Source of the DNA: a virus
IMG/VR virus record: IMGVR_UViG_3300045999_008214
Span: 1 to 24,484 of that record
Direction: 5' to 3' (one strand)
DNA: 24,484 nt
A program made the position numbers and the translations under genes. This document shows, one piece after another, positions 1 through 8,225 of this stretch. Each line of letters opens with the position of its first letter. Positions within the stretch are counted from its first letter, which is position 1. Under the pieces are notes generated by a model. The model did not search any database, had not been told where the DNA came from, and saw only the letters and a list, made by a program, of their open reading frames with translations.

Positions 1-321
1 GCGAGATCCTTCACTGAGGATCTTGAGGCACACCTCCTCGGGGGGGTCGTTCACTCGACCCCATCCGCCTTCGTTATGGCTCGACCCGTGCCTCGACACG
101 CAGACCTTCACGACATCGTTGACCCGTGGGTGACATGGTCTCCAGAGGACTGCGATGCGTGGTGGATTTACCTCGCTGCTGGCGAGGTCGGAACTCTCCT
201 TCACCTGTTCCCGTTTCCCACCCGGTGGATTGGTTGGGAGCGTCGGAATCGACCCCGGTTTTTTAGGTTCCAGTCAGCACTTGACCACCTTCGCAGGATC
301 GCACAGTCTCCGCACCAATGA
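1..321 (+). CDS. phage protein of unknown function, 5' end outside window
   Basis: This frame is open from the first base and stops at 319-321, so at least 107 codons are present. A methionine occurs at 76, but the coding pattern continues upstream of it (ARSFTEDLEAHLLGG), so the true start probably lies before the window. The product is rich in Trp and Pro, with a hydrophobic stretch around WWIYLAAGEVGTLLHLF; I see no catalytic motif. Its stop overlaps the start of the next gene (ATGA), which places it in the virion operon just ahead of the portal. Proteins in this place in T7-like phages are often minor virion or assembly factors; that role is inference only. Confidence 0.6.
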   Translation, partial: ARSFTEDLEAHLLGGVVHSTPSAFVMARPVPRHADLHDIVDPWVTWSPEDCDAWWIYLAAGEVGTLLHLFPFPTRWIGWERRNRPRFFRFQSALDHLRRIAQSPHQ

Positions 322-710
322 GCAACGACGACTACTTCTTCGGAGGTCCACACTACTCTCCCGGCATGTTTGGACCGAGTGGGCAACTCGTCCGCTTACA
401 CAAAGGAGGAGGCGCACCCGCTCCAACGAAGCAGGACAAACTGCTCAAGGCAACGCAGATCACATTGCTCAACCAGCAGATCGCTGATGCCAAGAAGGGG
501 ATCGAGTTCCCGACCTTCGATTTGCCTGTCGCTCAAAAGCCAGCACCTCTCCCCAGCACCACCAATCAGGACACCGAGTTCGCTGCCACCGAAGCAAAGA
601 GGCGAGCGTCACAACGCACCAACTCGGGTCGAGGCACACTGCTCGCTGGTGAGACAGGTGGATACAAACCGAGGACATCACTCCTTGGTGGAGCGGGAGG
701 GTTGAACTGA
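318..710 (+). CDS. small virion-associated protein upstream of portal
   Basis: The product is 130 residues. It has a Gly-rich N-terminus (YFFGGPHYSPGMFG), a helical middle (about 40-60) and a C-terminus with GRGTLLAG followed by RTSLLGG. The pattern of a GR-x-TLL-G block followed by a second TLLG-like block is one I associate with small proteins encoded beside portal genes in many podoviruses, where the function is unknown. It starts in an ATGA overlap with the preceding gene, and its stop (TGATG) overlaps the portal start, so the three are probably translated together. The middle is low complexity and may be disordered. Recognition is by position and the C-terminal motif only. Confidence 0.65.
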   Translation: MSNDDYFFGGPHYSPGMFGPSGQLVRLHKGGGAPAPTKQDKLLKATQITLLNQQIADAKKGIEFPTFDLPVAQKPAPLPSTTNQDTEFAATEAKRRASQRTNSGRGTLLAGETGGYKPRTSLLGGAGGLN

Positions 711-2395
711 TGGACCCCAATGCTGCCGTGAATTTGAAGGCAAGGTTTGAAGCGCTCAAGACGCTTCGAGCAAACTTCGTCACCTTGTGGGGAGAGATCG
801 CACGCTACGTCCTGCCCCGTCGATTGTCAGGGATCATGGGCACCGTCGCTGCCCCCGGCAATGAGGAGGAGTCCCGACTGTTCGACACCACCGCAGTCAG
901 GGCAAACGTCACGATGGCAAACGGGCAACTTGCCTGGATGTCCCCGAGCGACTCACCGTGGTTCGAGTTCCAACCACCCTTGAACCTGAAGGAAGACGAT
1001 GAGGCAAAACGGTGGACCGCTGAATGCACCAACCGAGCGAGAGAGGAATTGGCTCAGTCCAACTTCTACACCTCAGTCCATGAGTTCTATCTGGACCGCT
1101 CAGCATTCGGCACTGCTGCCCTCTACCTTGAGGACCGGGATGGTGACCTGAACTTCATCTCCGTTCCCATCGGCACCTTCGTCTTCACCACCAACCACAA
1201 GGGCACCGTGGACACGTTCATGCGTGAGATCTCCTTCACTCCCAGTCAGGCGCAGCAGATGTTTGGTTCGAACATCAGCGCTGCGCTGCTTGAGAAGGCG
1301 AGCAAACCAGCGACCCAAGATGTCCCGGTGAAGTTCCTGCATGCCGTCTTCAAGCGGGATCCTGCAAAGCTAACGCCTGACGATCCGTCACCGAAAAACA
1401 TGCCGTTCGCATCGACCTACATGGAACTCGATGCCACACACATCTGTGAAGACGGTGGTGTTCAGGAGATGCCGTTCTTGGTGTCCCGCTTCATGCTCTG
1501 GTCGTCCTCGACGGGTTCCGTCTATGGATCCTCCCCGGCATCGGCAGCGCTCGCTGATGCGCGACAAGTGAACTTCCTCCAGAAGATGATGGATGCCCTG
1601 GCTGAGAAGATGGCATTCCCTCCCGTCCTCGCTCCAGAGGAACTCGAAGGTGAGATCGATCCCAATGCCTACGGTGTCACCTACTTCTCCAAGGAGATGG
1701 GCGCAATGATGCCGAAGGAGTGGATGACCGAGGGTCGCTACGACATCGGACTGCAACGGGTCCAAGAGCGGCAGAAGGCAATCGAGAATGCATTCCAAGT
1801 GGACCTCTTCCAGATGTTCGCGAACATCGACAAGCAGATGACTGCCCGGGAGGTGATGGAGCGCAGCAGCGAGAAGGTGGTGCAGTTCAACCCTACCTTC
1901 GCGAGACTCACCTCTGAGCTTTTTAACCCGCTGCTTCAGCGGACGTTCAACATCATGCTCCGTCGAGACAAATTCGGGAAAGTCCCTGACACCATGATCA
2001 CCCCGGTTGATGGTGGCAATGTCTACATCCCGGCACCCATTATCCGCTACGCCTCCCGGCTGAGTCTTGCGCTCAAGGCAGCACCGTCGATGGGTTATCA
2101 CCGCACCCTCGAACGACTCAGCGCAACGGCAGCGATTGCCCCTCAAGTCATCGACAACTTCGACTGGGACCGGGCTGAGCGTGACATGGCAATGTCTGAC
2201 GGCACCCCTCCCGAGTTCCTGATCCCGATGGAGAAGGTCGCTGAGATCCGCCAAGCCCGAGCCGAGCAGCAAGCTCAGCAGCAGCAGCAAGAGCAAGCCA
2301 TGATGGCAGCGGACGCAGCAGCGAAGGTCGGTGGCATTCCCGGCGATTCACCAATCGGCAAAGAGATCTCCAAACAGATGGGAGGAGCACGATGA
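710..2395 (+). CDS. portal (head-tail connector) protein, T7 gp8-like
   Basis: The product is 561 residues, close to the usual size of T7-type connectors (about 530-560). This family forms the dodecameric ring at the capsid vertex through which DNA is packaged and ejected, and onto which the tail adaptor docks. The N-terminus has the family pattern of a helical segment then WGEIARYVLPRR; later segments include MANGQLAWMSP, FYLDRSAFGTAALYLE and a Met-rich helical region near TAREVMERS. The C-terminus is Gln-rich (QQQQQEQ near 517-525), as is common in these proteins. The start overlaps the previous stop (TGATG) and is preceded by GGGAGGG. Scaffold follows about 650 bases downstream, but the capsid gene is about 20 kb away. 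Confidence 0.93.
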   Translation: MDPNAAVNLKARFEALKTLRANFVTLWGEIARYVLPRRLSGIMGTVAAPGNEEESRLFDTTAVRANVTMANGQLAWMSPSDSPWFEFQPPLNLKEDDEAKRWTAECTNRAREELAQSNFYTSVHEFYLDRSAFGTAALYLEDRDGDLNFISVPIGTFVFTTNHKGTVDTFMREISFTPSQAQQMFGSNISAALLEKASKPATQDVPVKFLHAVFKRDPAKLTPDDPSPKNMPFASTYMELDATHICEDGGVQEMPFLVSRFMLWSSSTGSVYGSSPASAALADARQVNFLQKMMDALAEKMAFPPVLAPEELEGEIDPNAYGVTYFSKEMGAMMPKEWMTEGRYDIGLQRVQERQKAIENAFQVDLFQMFANIDKQMTAREVMERSSEKVVQFNPTFARLTSELFNPLLQRTFNIMLRRDKFGKVPDTMITPVDGGNVYIPAPIIRYASRLSLALKAAPSMGYHRTLERLSATAAIAPQVIDNFDWDRAERDMAMSDGTPPEFLIPMEKVAEIRQARAEQQAQQQQQEQAMMAADAAAKVGGIPGDSPIGKEISKQMGGAR

Positions 2396-2664
2396 TTCAC
2401 GATCCCGAGTTCCGTCCACAGACCGATCACTCCCGCCGGGAGGCAGCGGCAGATGCCCTGGCTCAGCATTACCGGGAGACCTTTGAGGCGAATGAAAGCG
2501 GCAAGGTGGTGTGGGAGGATCTTCAGCGGAAGTTCTCCATGCATCGTTCACGCTTCACCTCCGGTGGCAGCACCGTCACCGCTGCATTGATCGACGGTGA
2601 ATGCAACGTCATCCGCGAAATCACGAACGCTCTGAAGAGAGGTTCCTCACCATTCCCAAAATGA
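2392..2664 (+). CDS. small phage structural-region protein (Bbp19-like)
   Basis: The product is 90 residues. It starts in an ATGA overlap with the portal stop and has a strong GGGAGGAG ribosome-binding site. The segment VWEDLQRKFSMHRSRF followed by ALIDGECNVIREI resembles small proteins found directly after portal genes in podoviruses (often annotated as Bbp19-like structural proteins). There is no enzyme motif. The tight overlap with portal suggests matched expression and a role in head assembly or in the virion, but this is inferred from context. The last codons overlap the start of the next gene. Confidence 0.65.
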   Translation: MIHDPEFRPQTDHSRREAAADALAQHYRETFEANESGKVVWEDLQRKFSMHRSRFTSGGSTVTAALIDGECNVIREITNALKRGSSPFPK

Positions 2665-3050
2665 AAATCGAACATCCAAACCTAGTCATCGAATCCCCGG
2701 CAGCGGGTCACTACATCATCACCGGACTCCAGTCTGGTTCCACCCAAACGGAGGAGGGGCGACTCGTTCACCCTGCTGCGGTGCACATCTCCCCAGAGGT
2801 GCCGTCTGAAGTCCTCCTGGCAATCGTAGAGGACCGGAAGACCAGTGCGGTAGCAGTCCCCCTGGCTGGAGACGCTGAAGACCTCATCGTCGCAGCGCTG
2901 GAAGAGAAACCCTTTCGGGTAGGTGACCTGTCAATCAAGACCGGGGTGCCGACTGAAGACATCAAGTTGCTTGCCGTAGCATCAACCCGCTTCGAGATCG
3001 CTGGTGGATGGGTCAAGGTTCTGACACCTGAGACGAAGGAGGTCGCATGA
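2661..3050 (+). CDS. hypothetical protein between portal and scaffold
   Basis: The product is 129 residues if it starts at the ATGA overlap at 2661; the frame is open further upstream, but that part overlaps the previous gene and lacks a good start. I do not recognise the family. The N-terminal half is beta-rich (HYIITGLQSG), and the C-terminal third, from about 85, reads like a helix-turn-helix or winged-helix fold (FRVGDLSIKTGVPTEDIKLLAVA followed by a strand FEIAGGWVKVL). If real, this would suggest nucleic-acid or protein contact, but it is only a pattern. The gene ends with AAGGAGGT, which serves as the ribosome-binding site for scaffold. Confidence 0.6.
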   Translation: MKIEHPNLVIESPAAGHYIITGLQSGSTQTEEGRLVHPAAVHISPEVPSEVLLAIVEDRKTSAVAVPLAGDAEDLIVAALEEKPFRVGDLSIKTGVPTEDIKLLAVASTRFEIAGGWVKVLTPETKEVA

Positions 3051-3994
3051 ACTGGTCTCTCTGGAATCGTGGTCGGTTGATGGAAGGTGAAGGCGGCGAA
3101 GGTGGCGAAGGTGGTGGTGGCGCAGCGGTAGTCGCACCAGCAGCGCCAGCCGCAGGAAGTTCACTCCTCGGTGGTGGAGTGGTGACCCCGGCAGCGGGTG
3201 TGGCACCTCACTGGAAGGAATCTCTGCCAGAGTCGTGGAATGGTGTGGCATCGCTCGCCCCATTCACCTCGTTCGACGGTGAGATGGTCTCGGTGCCGAA
3301 GGAGATGCTTGCCAAGCTTGGCGACTCCTACTCCAGCACCAAGAAACTGGTGGGGGCAAAGATGGAGCGTCCAGGCACTGATGCCTCCGCAGAACAGCAA
3401 GCTTACTGGCGCAAGGTGAACGGTGCACCGGATGCCCCAGAGGGATACCTCAACGAGGGCAAGTCCTTCCGTCCCGAGTCAATCCCTGTCGAAGCTTGGC
3501 AGGGTGGCATGGAGACAGAGTTCATGTCCATCGCTCACAAGCACGCTCTCCCACCGGAGGCAGTCAAAGATGTCATGGCACTCTACGCCAAGACGATTGA
3601 GGGTGAGATCGGCAAGGTCACGACGACCTCGCAGCAAACCTTCGCAGAGTCCGAGCAGCGCCTGAAGACGGAGTGGGGTGAGTCCTACGCCTCCAACCTC
3701 GCAAAGGTCGTCTCACTGGCGAAGTTCGCTGGTCTCTCCCCCGAGGATCCTCGCTTCGGTGACGCTGATCTGGTGCTCGCATTCGCGAAGATTGCCAACC
3801 TCAACACTGAGACCCCATTCCGAGACGGTGGCACTGGCTCAGCCAACTCCAGCTTCGAGGACCGCATCAAGGAGATCCAAGATCCGAATGGCACCTCGAT
3901 GCTCTCTCGGGAGTATCACGGCAAGTTTGGATCCGAGCGTCAAAACGCAGCACAGGCGCATCTGCACCAACTGAGGAAAGCGATCACGAAATAG
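3047..3994 (+). CDS. capsid assembly scaffolding protein
   Basis: The product is 315 residues, similar to T7-type scaffold (about 300). Scaffolding proteins line the inside of the procapsid and leave before DNA packaging. The N-terminus is a long Gly/Glu then Ala/Pro low-complexity tract (about 12-50). The middle contains YWRKVNGAPDAPEGY, a phrase typical of these proteins, and an acidic helical body; the C-terminus is basic (HQLRKAITK), as expected for the capsid-binding end. It starts in an ATGA overlap with a perfect AAGGAGGT site, which favours this start over the Met at codon 12. Unusually, the next gene is a fibre gene rather than the capsid gene. Confidence 0.85.
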   Translation: MNWSLWNRGRLMEGEGGEGGEGGGGAAVVAPAAPAAGSSLLGGGVVTPAAGVAPHWKESLPESWNGVASLAPFTSFDGEMVSVPKEMLAKLGDSYSSTKKLVGAKMERPGTDASAEQQAYWRKVNGAPDAPEGYLNEGKSFRPESIPVEAWQGGMETEFMSIAHKHALPPEAVKDVMALYAKTIEGEIGKVTTTSQQTFAESEQRLKTEWGESYASNLAKVVSLAKFAGLSPEDPRFGDADLVLAFAKIANLNTETPFRDGGTGSANSSFEDRIKEIQDPNGTSMLSREYHGKFGSERQNAAQAHLHQLRKAITK

Positions 3995-3995
3995 T

Positions 3996-4667
3996 ATGGC
4001 AGTCTCCAGCGGCATCCTCTCGATCCAGTACTACGGGAACAACTCCACGGTTGTTCCATACTCGATCCCCTACCCGTTCATCGACACCCTGCACATTGCC
4101 GCAGCGGTCTCGATGGATGGGGTGGGTCCGTTCGTTGCGTTGTCTCCTAGCGAGTTCGCAGTGACGAAGGCGGAAGTGGGTGCCGGGGGGGAGATGCTGA
4201 CACTCAACCCCATTCCTCTCATCGCGAAGGTGCTGATCTTTCGTGCCGTGCCACTGACTCAGCCGACATCGTTTGAGCCAGCAGGACCATTCCCTGCCGA
4301 GTCAACCGAGACCCTGGCAGACCGACTGCTGATGCAGTTGCAGCAAGTCCAGTCCCGGGTGCGGCACCTTGAAGGGTTCGATGACGACTCCGTCGAAGTG
4401 ATCCCCGACACCGCTCCCAATGGGGGATCGATGACCTGGGCAAATGCTGCTGCGAGAGCGACCACCCAACCTCGTCGCATCGGGCAACTCGGCACCCAGC
4501 GTGACGATGGCAGCATCTGGCACGCAAGTGCTCTCACACCCGGCGCATGGGTCAGCGTCAGCGCAGTCTCCGGTGGTTGGTCTAGTTCGATCAACCCCAC
4601 CACAGGACTCCTGACCTTCACCCACTCAACCCACGGCACTCGCACTCTCCGACTGACCACCCCATGA
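3996..4667 (+). CDS. tail fibre base protein, T7 gp17 N-terminal-like
   Basis: The product is 223 residues. The first about 115 residues follow the pattern of the T7 fibre attachment domain: strand-rich start with YSIPYPFIDTLHI, then VLIFRAVPLTQPTSF, then a helix ending in LLMQLQQVQSRVRHLEGF. In T7 this domain anchors the fibre to the tail. The remainder is short and has Gly/Ser/Thr-rich strands, so this looks like an anchor with a short shaft rather than a full fibre; the following genes may supply the distal part. It starts one base after the scaffold stop, with no clear Shine-Dalgarno sequence. Its stop overlaps the next start (ATGA). Confidence 0.8.
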   Translation: MAVSSGILSIQYYGNNSTVVPYSIPYPFIDTLHIAAAVSMDGVGPFVALSPSEFAVTKAEVGAGGEMLTLNPIPLIAKVLIFRAVPLTQPTSFEPAGPFPAESTETLADRLLMQLQQVQSRVRHLEGFDDDSVEVIPDTAPNGGSMTWANAAARATTQPRRIGQLGTQRDDGSIWHASALTPGAWVSVSAVSGGWSSSINPTTGLLTFTHSTHGTRTLRLTTP

Positions 4668-5527
4668 GATACCTCCTCATCATCTTCACGCTCCTCTGGA
4701 CCGTCCTGGCTCACTCTCAGACTGCTGGTCAGTTGCAGATGGATCAGTGGGACGGCACCAACTGGCGAGCGCTCACAGTCACCCCCGGCACCAGCGGTCA
4801 GATGCTCACCTGGGGTGCCAGCAACACGATCACCAGCACCACCCTCACGAAGACCCTGATCGGTCTCAGTGCCGTCGAGAACACCGCTCTCTCGACTTGG
4901 CCGGGTTCGACCAGCATCACCACCCTCGCTACCGTTGCAAACCCCTCCTGGCTCACCTCATTGCCGTGGAGCAAGATCACCTCGGCACCCTCCTTCATCA
5001 CGGGCAACCAGACGATCACCATCTCCGGTGCCATCAGTGGCAGCGGCACCACCTCGATCTCGACGGTCCTCGGGTCCAATCAGGCTAGGGACAATCTCAC
5101 CGGAGGCACCGGGTCACTCAACCTCAGTGGGTTCACGCTGACCCTGTCGTCGTCCTACCCTACCGCAACCCCAACCAAGGGGCACATCCTAGTGGGCAAC
5201 GGCACTGCATGGTTGCCACTCACGGTGGGCACCAACACCCATGTCCTGACTGCGGACTCCGTTGAGTCGCTCGGTGTGAAGTGGGCAGCAGCGGCTGGAG
5301 GTAGCGGTGGGAGTGGAAGCTACGATGCGACCATCACCTCACTCTCACTGCTCGCCGCGAAAGCAACTGTGGCACTACCCGCTAACACCCTCCTGACGGT
5401 CATCATCAGCGCTGAGATGCAGGATTGGCAACTGATTGCGGGTAGCAATGCAACGTCAACAGGCATTCAGCGACCCAACGACTACAATGCCTCCACGAAC
5501 ATCAAGGTCTGGTTCCGTCGTCGCTAA
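4664..5527 (+). CDS. fibre-like protein with an N-terminal signal peptide
   Basis: The product is 287 residues and begins with a textbook secretion signal: MRYLLIIFTLLWTVLAHSQ, basic then hydrophobic, with a likely cut after AHS. The mature part is almost all Ser/Thr/Gly/Ala with short repeated strands (ISGAISGSGTTSIS, LPWSKITSAPSF) of the kind seen in tail-fibre shafts, a GSGGSGS linker around 210-225 and a compact end (WQLIAGSNATST, then VWFRRR). The gene directly follows the fibre anchor, with overlapping stop and start. A signal peptide is odd for a virion protein, because assembly takes place in the cytoplasm. It may be a fibre homologue exported to the cell surface, or a fibre whose leader has another purpose. 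Confidence 0.72.
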   Translation: MRYLLIIFTLLWTVLAHSQTAGQLQMDQWDGTNWRALTVTPGTSGQMLTWGASNTITSTTLTKTLIGLSAVENTALSTWPGSTSITTLATVANPSWLTSLPWSKITSAPSFITGNQTITISGAISGSGTTSISTVLGSNQARDNLTGGTGSLNLSGFTLTLSSSYPTATPTKGHILVGNGTAWLPLTVGTNTHVLTADSVESLGVKWAAAAGGSGGSGSYDATITSLSLLAAKATVALPANTLLTVIISAEMQDWQLIAGSNATSTGIQRPNDYNASTNIKVWFRRR

Positions 5528-5539
5528 CATTCCAACATC

Positions 5540-6331
5540 ATGAAAACGATCCTCCTCTTCCTCTGCCTTCTTACTGCCTCTGCTTTGTCGCAAACAGCAG
5601 CGGTACTCAAACATCCGTCCACCAACAACTTGTCTGGTCCGATTACCATCAATGGCGGAAACGATGTGATGGGTGCGCTGAGTCCGAGCACTGCTCATAC
5701 TGATGGGCACAGTCTGTCGGTGGCATTTCAAAATGCTGACTTCTCAAATACAAGCCTTACCAATCGTCTGAGGCAAATCTACTTTCGGAGTCGCTGCCTT
5801 CAACTCACGCTGACTCCACCACCCGGGGGTCCGTGGACGGATGTGATCGTCAAGTGCCTCGGTGGAAGCACTGCATACATCGGCGGATACAATGTCTTCG
5901 TGACAACGATGGATCGAACCTTGGCGACCTTCACAAACCAAACGCACACTGATGCCCACTGGAGGGCAGAGATTTGGACGGCAACGAATCCATTGTCTCC
6001 GAGTGACGCTAGGCAGAAATGGATCATGAGTGATGCGGACCCGAATCCCATCGGGTATTATGTCGGTCCAGCCTTGCCTTGGAAAGACCTCACCGGAATC
6101 CGCATCACGTTTTTCCCGAATAATGTGGCGACGCAATACTACAACGGGGCTGATTACTGGGTGGTGCTTTGGACAAACCTGACATCTGTCTATCAGATCG
6201 GTGGAAAGGATGCGTGGTTGCCTGTCACTCCAACACTTGTGCCTGTCCCCCCACCGCACTTCAACTATGCTGCAATACTTGGTATCGACCCACCCGTTGG
6301 TCCCGATTGGACACCACCAGAACCCGAGTAA
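5540..6331 (+). CDS. secreted protein of unknown function in the fibre locus
   Basis: The product is 263 residues with a clear signal peptide (MKTILLFLCLLTASALSQ). The mature part is rich in aromatic residues and Thr/Asn, with many predicted strands and Pro-rich ends (PVPPPH, WTPPEPE). I do not recognise a domain; a beta-sandwich or receptor-binding fold is plausible. Base use looks less GC-rich than the genes before it. There is no Shine-Dalgarno sequence; the leader is CCAACATC. The 20 bases around the start (5535-5554) are identical to those at the next secreted gene (6374-6393). It could be a distal fibre component or a surface protein made by the lysogen. Confidence 0.62.
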   Translation: MKTILLFLCLLTASALSQTAAVLKHPSTNNLSGPITINGGNDVMGALSPSTAHTDGHSLSVAFQNADFSNTSLTNRLRQIYFRSRCLQLTLTPPPGGPWTDVIVKCLGGSTAYIGGYNVFVTTMDRTLATFTNQTHTDAHWRAEIWTATNPLSPSDARQKWIMSDADPNPIGYYVGPALPWKDLTGIRITFFPNNVATQYYNGADYWVVLWTNLTSVYQIGGKDAWLPVTPTLVPVPPPHFNYAAILGIDPPVGPDWTPPEPE

Positions 6332-6378
6332 GAAACCAATCTTGTCAGAAACGACAGAACCCCCAAACCTAACACATC

Positions 6379-6984
6379 ATGAAAACGATCCTCACCTTAG
6401 TTGCCATCCTCTCATTGTCCTCCTGCCTGGGTTACGCCCAAGAGACTCCACCTTCCTTGCCTGACCCGTCGAGCGCAGAGGCTAATGCAGTGCAGATCAC
6501 TCTGCTCGCTAAGACACCACCACTCACGAACGTGGAGCGAGGGTTCGTCCTGTCAGTGCAGAAGAAGATCGAGGGAGTCGAGAGGGAGGGTCTCATCAGC
6601 ACGGCATTCTACACGGCACACAGTGTCCACTTCGCTGATAAGCTTGCCCTGATTGGGACAGACCCATCCGCATGGACCCCTCAACTGATCGATGCCTATC
6701 CGACTGTCGCTCTTGGGTTCATCAATAAGCCCAACAGTTGGAATGACACCATTGCCGCAGCGGTGTACGCAAAACTAAAGGGCACCGGATACGCTACCCT
6801 GACTTGGAGGAAAGCGTTCAAGAAGCATCGTCGCACCTTGCCCGTGGTGACGATGGTCAGTGCCACGGCAGCAGAGGTGGCAGTGCTGACGGACTTGAGT
6901 GAACGAACGTCGGACCAGAGTCTGTGGCTTGCTGAGTTGACGCTCGACCTCGCTGCCATTCGCATCTCCAACCCCAACCCCTAA
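6379..6984 (+). CDS. secreted protein or lipoprotein of unknown function
   Basis: The product is 201 residues. The N-terminus MKTILTLVAILSLSSCLG has a hydrophobic core followed by LSSC, which could be a lipobox giving a lipid-anchored protein; cleavage after YAQ is the alternative. The mature part is mostly helical and Ala/Leu/Thr-rich, with a basic patch (RKAFKKHRR near 150). I see no enzyme motif. A 47-base gap precedes it, ending in a C/A-rich leader without Shine-Dalgarno. Phage-encoded lipoproteins in such places sometimes block superinfection; that is a hypothesis from the signal alone. Confidence 0.6.
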   Translation: MKTILTLVAILSLSSCLGYAQETPPSLPDPSSAEANAVQITLLAKTPPLTNVERGFVLSVQKKIEGVEREGLISTAFYTAHSVHFADKLALIGTDPSAWTPQLIDAYPTVALGFINKPNSWNDTIAAAVYAKLKGTGYATLTWRKAFKKHRRTLPVVTMVSATAAEVAVLTDLSERTSDQSLWLAELTLDLAAIRISNPNP

Positions 6985-6989
6985 CTTCG

Positions 6990-7250
6990 ATGGACGCAAA
7001 CACTCTCCTCGCAATCCTGGCACTCCAGTCTGTGCCGCTGACCCCGCAGACAATGGTGGAGGTTCATGCGGTCATTCAGACTGAGCCAGCACTCGCTGAG
7101 AAGTGGTTGCGGATCCGCGACTGCGAAGCACACCGGGAGTCGGTCATCGGGTTGACTCAAGCCGCAATCGACAGGCACCTCGCTGCCGGGAGAACATCGG
7201 ATGTCATCCGCATTCTGCGAAAGTGTCCGATGCCACCTCAAGGTGGTTGA
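6990..7250 (+). CDS. small hypothetical protein
   Basis: The product is 86 residues. It is mostly helical (ALAEKWLRIRDCEAHRESVIGLTQAAIDRHLAAG), with no transmembrane segment or metal-binding motif that I can see. It begins five bases after the previous stop, with a C-rich leader. It sits between the fibre and lysis modules. I do not recognise it; coding is supported by gene packing and by the lack of a better frame. Confidence 0.5.
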   Translation: MDANTLLAILALQSVPLTPQTMVEVHAVIQTEPALAEKWLRIRDCEAHRESVIGLTQAAIDRHLAAGRTSDVIRILRKCPMPPQGG

Positions 7251-7280
7251 CGACCAACACTGTCCACAATACTCAGCGCC

Positions 7281-7550
7281 ATGCACCCCGGTTCACCCTT
7301 CGACATCCTGACCATCGCACACACTGCTCCCGTCCGTGTCGAGATCTCCGATGCCGTGAATGCAGCGCACGACGAACAGGTCGCTCGCAACAAGGTAGCC
7401 CCAACCAGAGTGGTGCCCGGTGAGTTCCGGTTGTCAACGACTGCGGGTCTCCAGTTCTTCCCTGATGACGATGACGACACTCGACACATCGAGTCGATCT
7501 TCGGTGATCGTGACTGGCACCTCGGCATCAAAGCTTCCATCTCCCTATGA
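7281..7550 (+). CDS. small hypothetical acidic protein
   Basis: The product is 89 residues and contains an acidic run (FFPDDDDDTRHIESIFGDRDW, around 60-80) that could bind metal ions, though no known fold is apparent. The preceding 30-base gap contains TTGACG at 7247-7252 but no good -10 box. The stop overlaps the next start (ATGA), linking it to the lysis cassette. Function unknown. Confidence 0.5.
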   Translation: MHPGSPFDILTIAHTAPVRVEISDAVNAAHDEQVARNKVAPTRVVPGEFRLSTTAGLQFFPDDDDDTRHIESIFGDRDWHLGIKASISL

Positions 7551-7798
7551 CATCCCCGAGATACATCTCACAGATCAGCTTCGGCAATGTGATCACCCTC
7601 TCGCTGCTCCTCATCACGGCAGCGATTGCGTGGGGTAACAAGGAGTCGGACATGCACTCACTGAAGCAGACTGACGACAAGACGAGCGTCAAAGTCTCCG
7701 AGATCGAGGTGCGGGTCCGAGTTCTCGAGTCGAGCCACAGTGCGATCCTCGCTCAGTTAAATTACATCAAGGATGCCATCGACAAGAAACTGAAATGA
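7547..7798 (+). CDS. membrane-anchored coiled-coil protein of the lysis cassette (inner-spanin-like topology)
   Basis: The product is 83 residues. A single hydrophobic segment near 12-29 (FGNVITLSLLLITAAIAWG) is followed by a charged, heptad-like helix to the end (VKVSEIEVRVRVLESSHSAILAQLNYIKDAIDKKLK). One N-terminal membrane anchor plus a coiled coil is the topology of inner-membrane spanins, which help break the outer membrane during lysis; small holin partners can look similar. Overlapping starts on both sides and the lysozyme gene downstream support a lysis role. The family is not identified. Confidence 0.6.
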   Translation: MTSPRYISQISFGNVITLSLLLITAAIAWGNKESDMHSLKQTDDKTSVKVSEIEVRVRVLESSHSAILAQLNYIKDAIDKKLK

Positions 7799-8082
7799 GT
7801 TTTCCAGATCCCATTTTCCGAAAGAAAAAACGACAAGAGAAACCAAACCTCCACGCAGACACCATCATGAAAAGCACCATCCTCACCGTCCTCACCACCT
7901 CCAAAGGCTGGATCATCCGTCAAGCGCTCAAGGCAATTGCCGGGGTCACTGCTCCGCTGACCGTCTTCCTTGCTGATCATGGTGCGAGCGACTACACCGC
8001 TGCCATCGTCACTGGCATCACTGCGGTCACTGCTGCTGCCATCGAGATCACCCTGTCCTACCTCGCACGCAAGAACCCATGA
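7795..8082 (+). CDS. holin-like membrane protein
   Basis: The product is 95 residues from the ATGA overlap at 7795, or 71 residues from ATG 7867, which has a C/A-rich leader. Two hydrophobic segments are visible: roughly AIAGVTAPLTVFLADHGA and AAIVTGITAVTAAAIEITLSYLA, followed by a short basic tail (ARKNP). Holins open the inner membrane at a set time to release or activate the endolysin. Position, just before the lysozyme gene, and the size fit. The basic N-terminal extension (RKKKRQEK) exists only in the longer form; two starts giving two protein forms would recall the lambda holin, but this is speculative. Confidence 0.6.
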   Translation: MSFPDPIFRKKKRQEKPNLHADTIMKSTILTVLTTSKGWIIRQALKAIAGVTAPLTVFLADHGASDYTAAIVTGITAVTAAAIEITLSYLARKNP

Positions 8083-8225
8083 CCCGCAACTTCCGTTGCC
8101 ACCTTCTCAAGGAGATCAAGCATGCCGCTTATGTCCTGTCACTCCTCGCTGCCTCTGCTGCATCGTGCCTAGTGGTCTGTGTGGTTTGGAAGATGTGCTG
8201 GACCGTCATCCTTTGCCCCCCATGA
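8079..8225 (+). CDS. 48-residue membrane protein or lipoprotein in the lysis cassette
   Basis: This is a 48-codon frame with overlaps at both ends: its ATG overlaps the stop of the holin-like gene and its TGA overlaps the lysozyme start. The product has a basic start (MTRNFRCHLLKEIKHA), a hydrophobic run (YVLSLLAASAASCLVVCVVW) and ends in CPP. AASC could act as a lipobox, which would make it a candidate outer-membrane spanin partner; alternatively it is a simple single-span membrane protein. Perfect fit between neighbours is the main reason to believe it. Confidence 0.55.
   Translation: MTRNFRCHLLKEIKHAAYVLSLLAASAASCLVVCVVWKMCWTVILCPP

Noticed and set aside
155-487. Open frame of 110 codons crossing two genes
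   Set aside because: It overlaps two better frames joined by an ATGA junction; its Ser/Arg-rich translation is shadow-like.
1388-2296. Minus-strand open frame of 302 codons inside the portal gene
   Set aside because: It is antisense to a clearly recognised portal gene; its translation is Leu/Arg/His-rich with no motif, as expected for a shadow in GC-rich DNA.
7970-8221. Longer lysozyme with an extra 84 N-terminal residues
   Set aside because: The extension overlaps two membrane-protein genes, and the lysozyme family begins at the Met encoded at 8222, with the catalytic Glu at residue 15.
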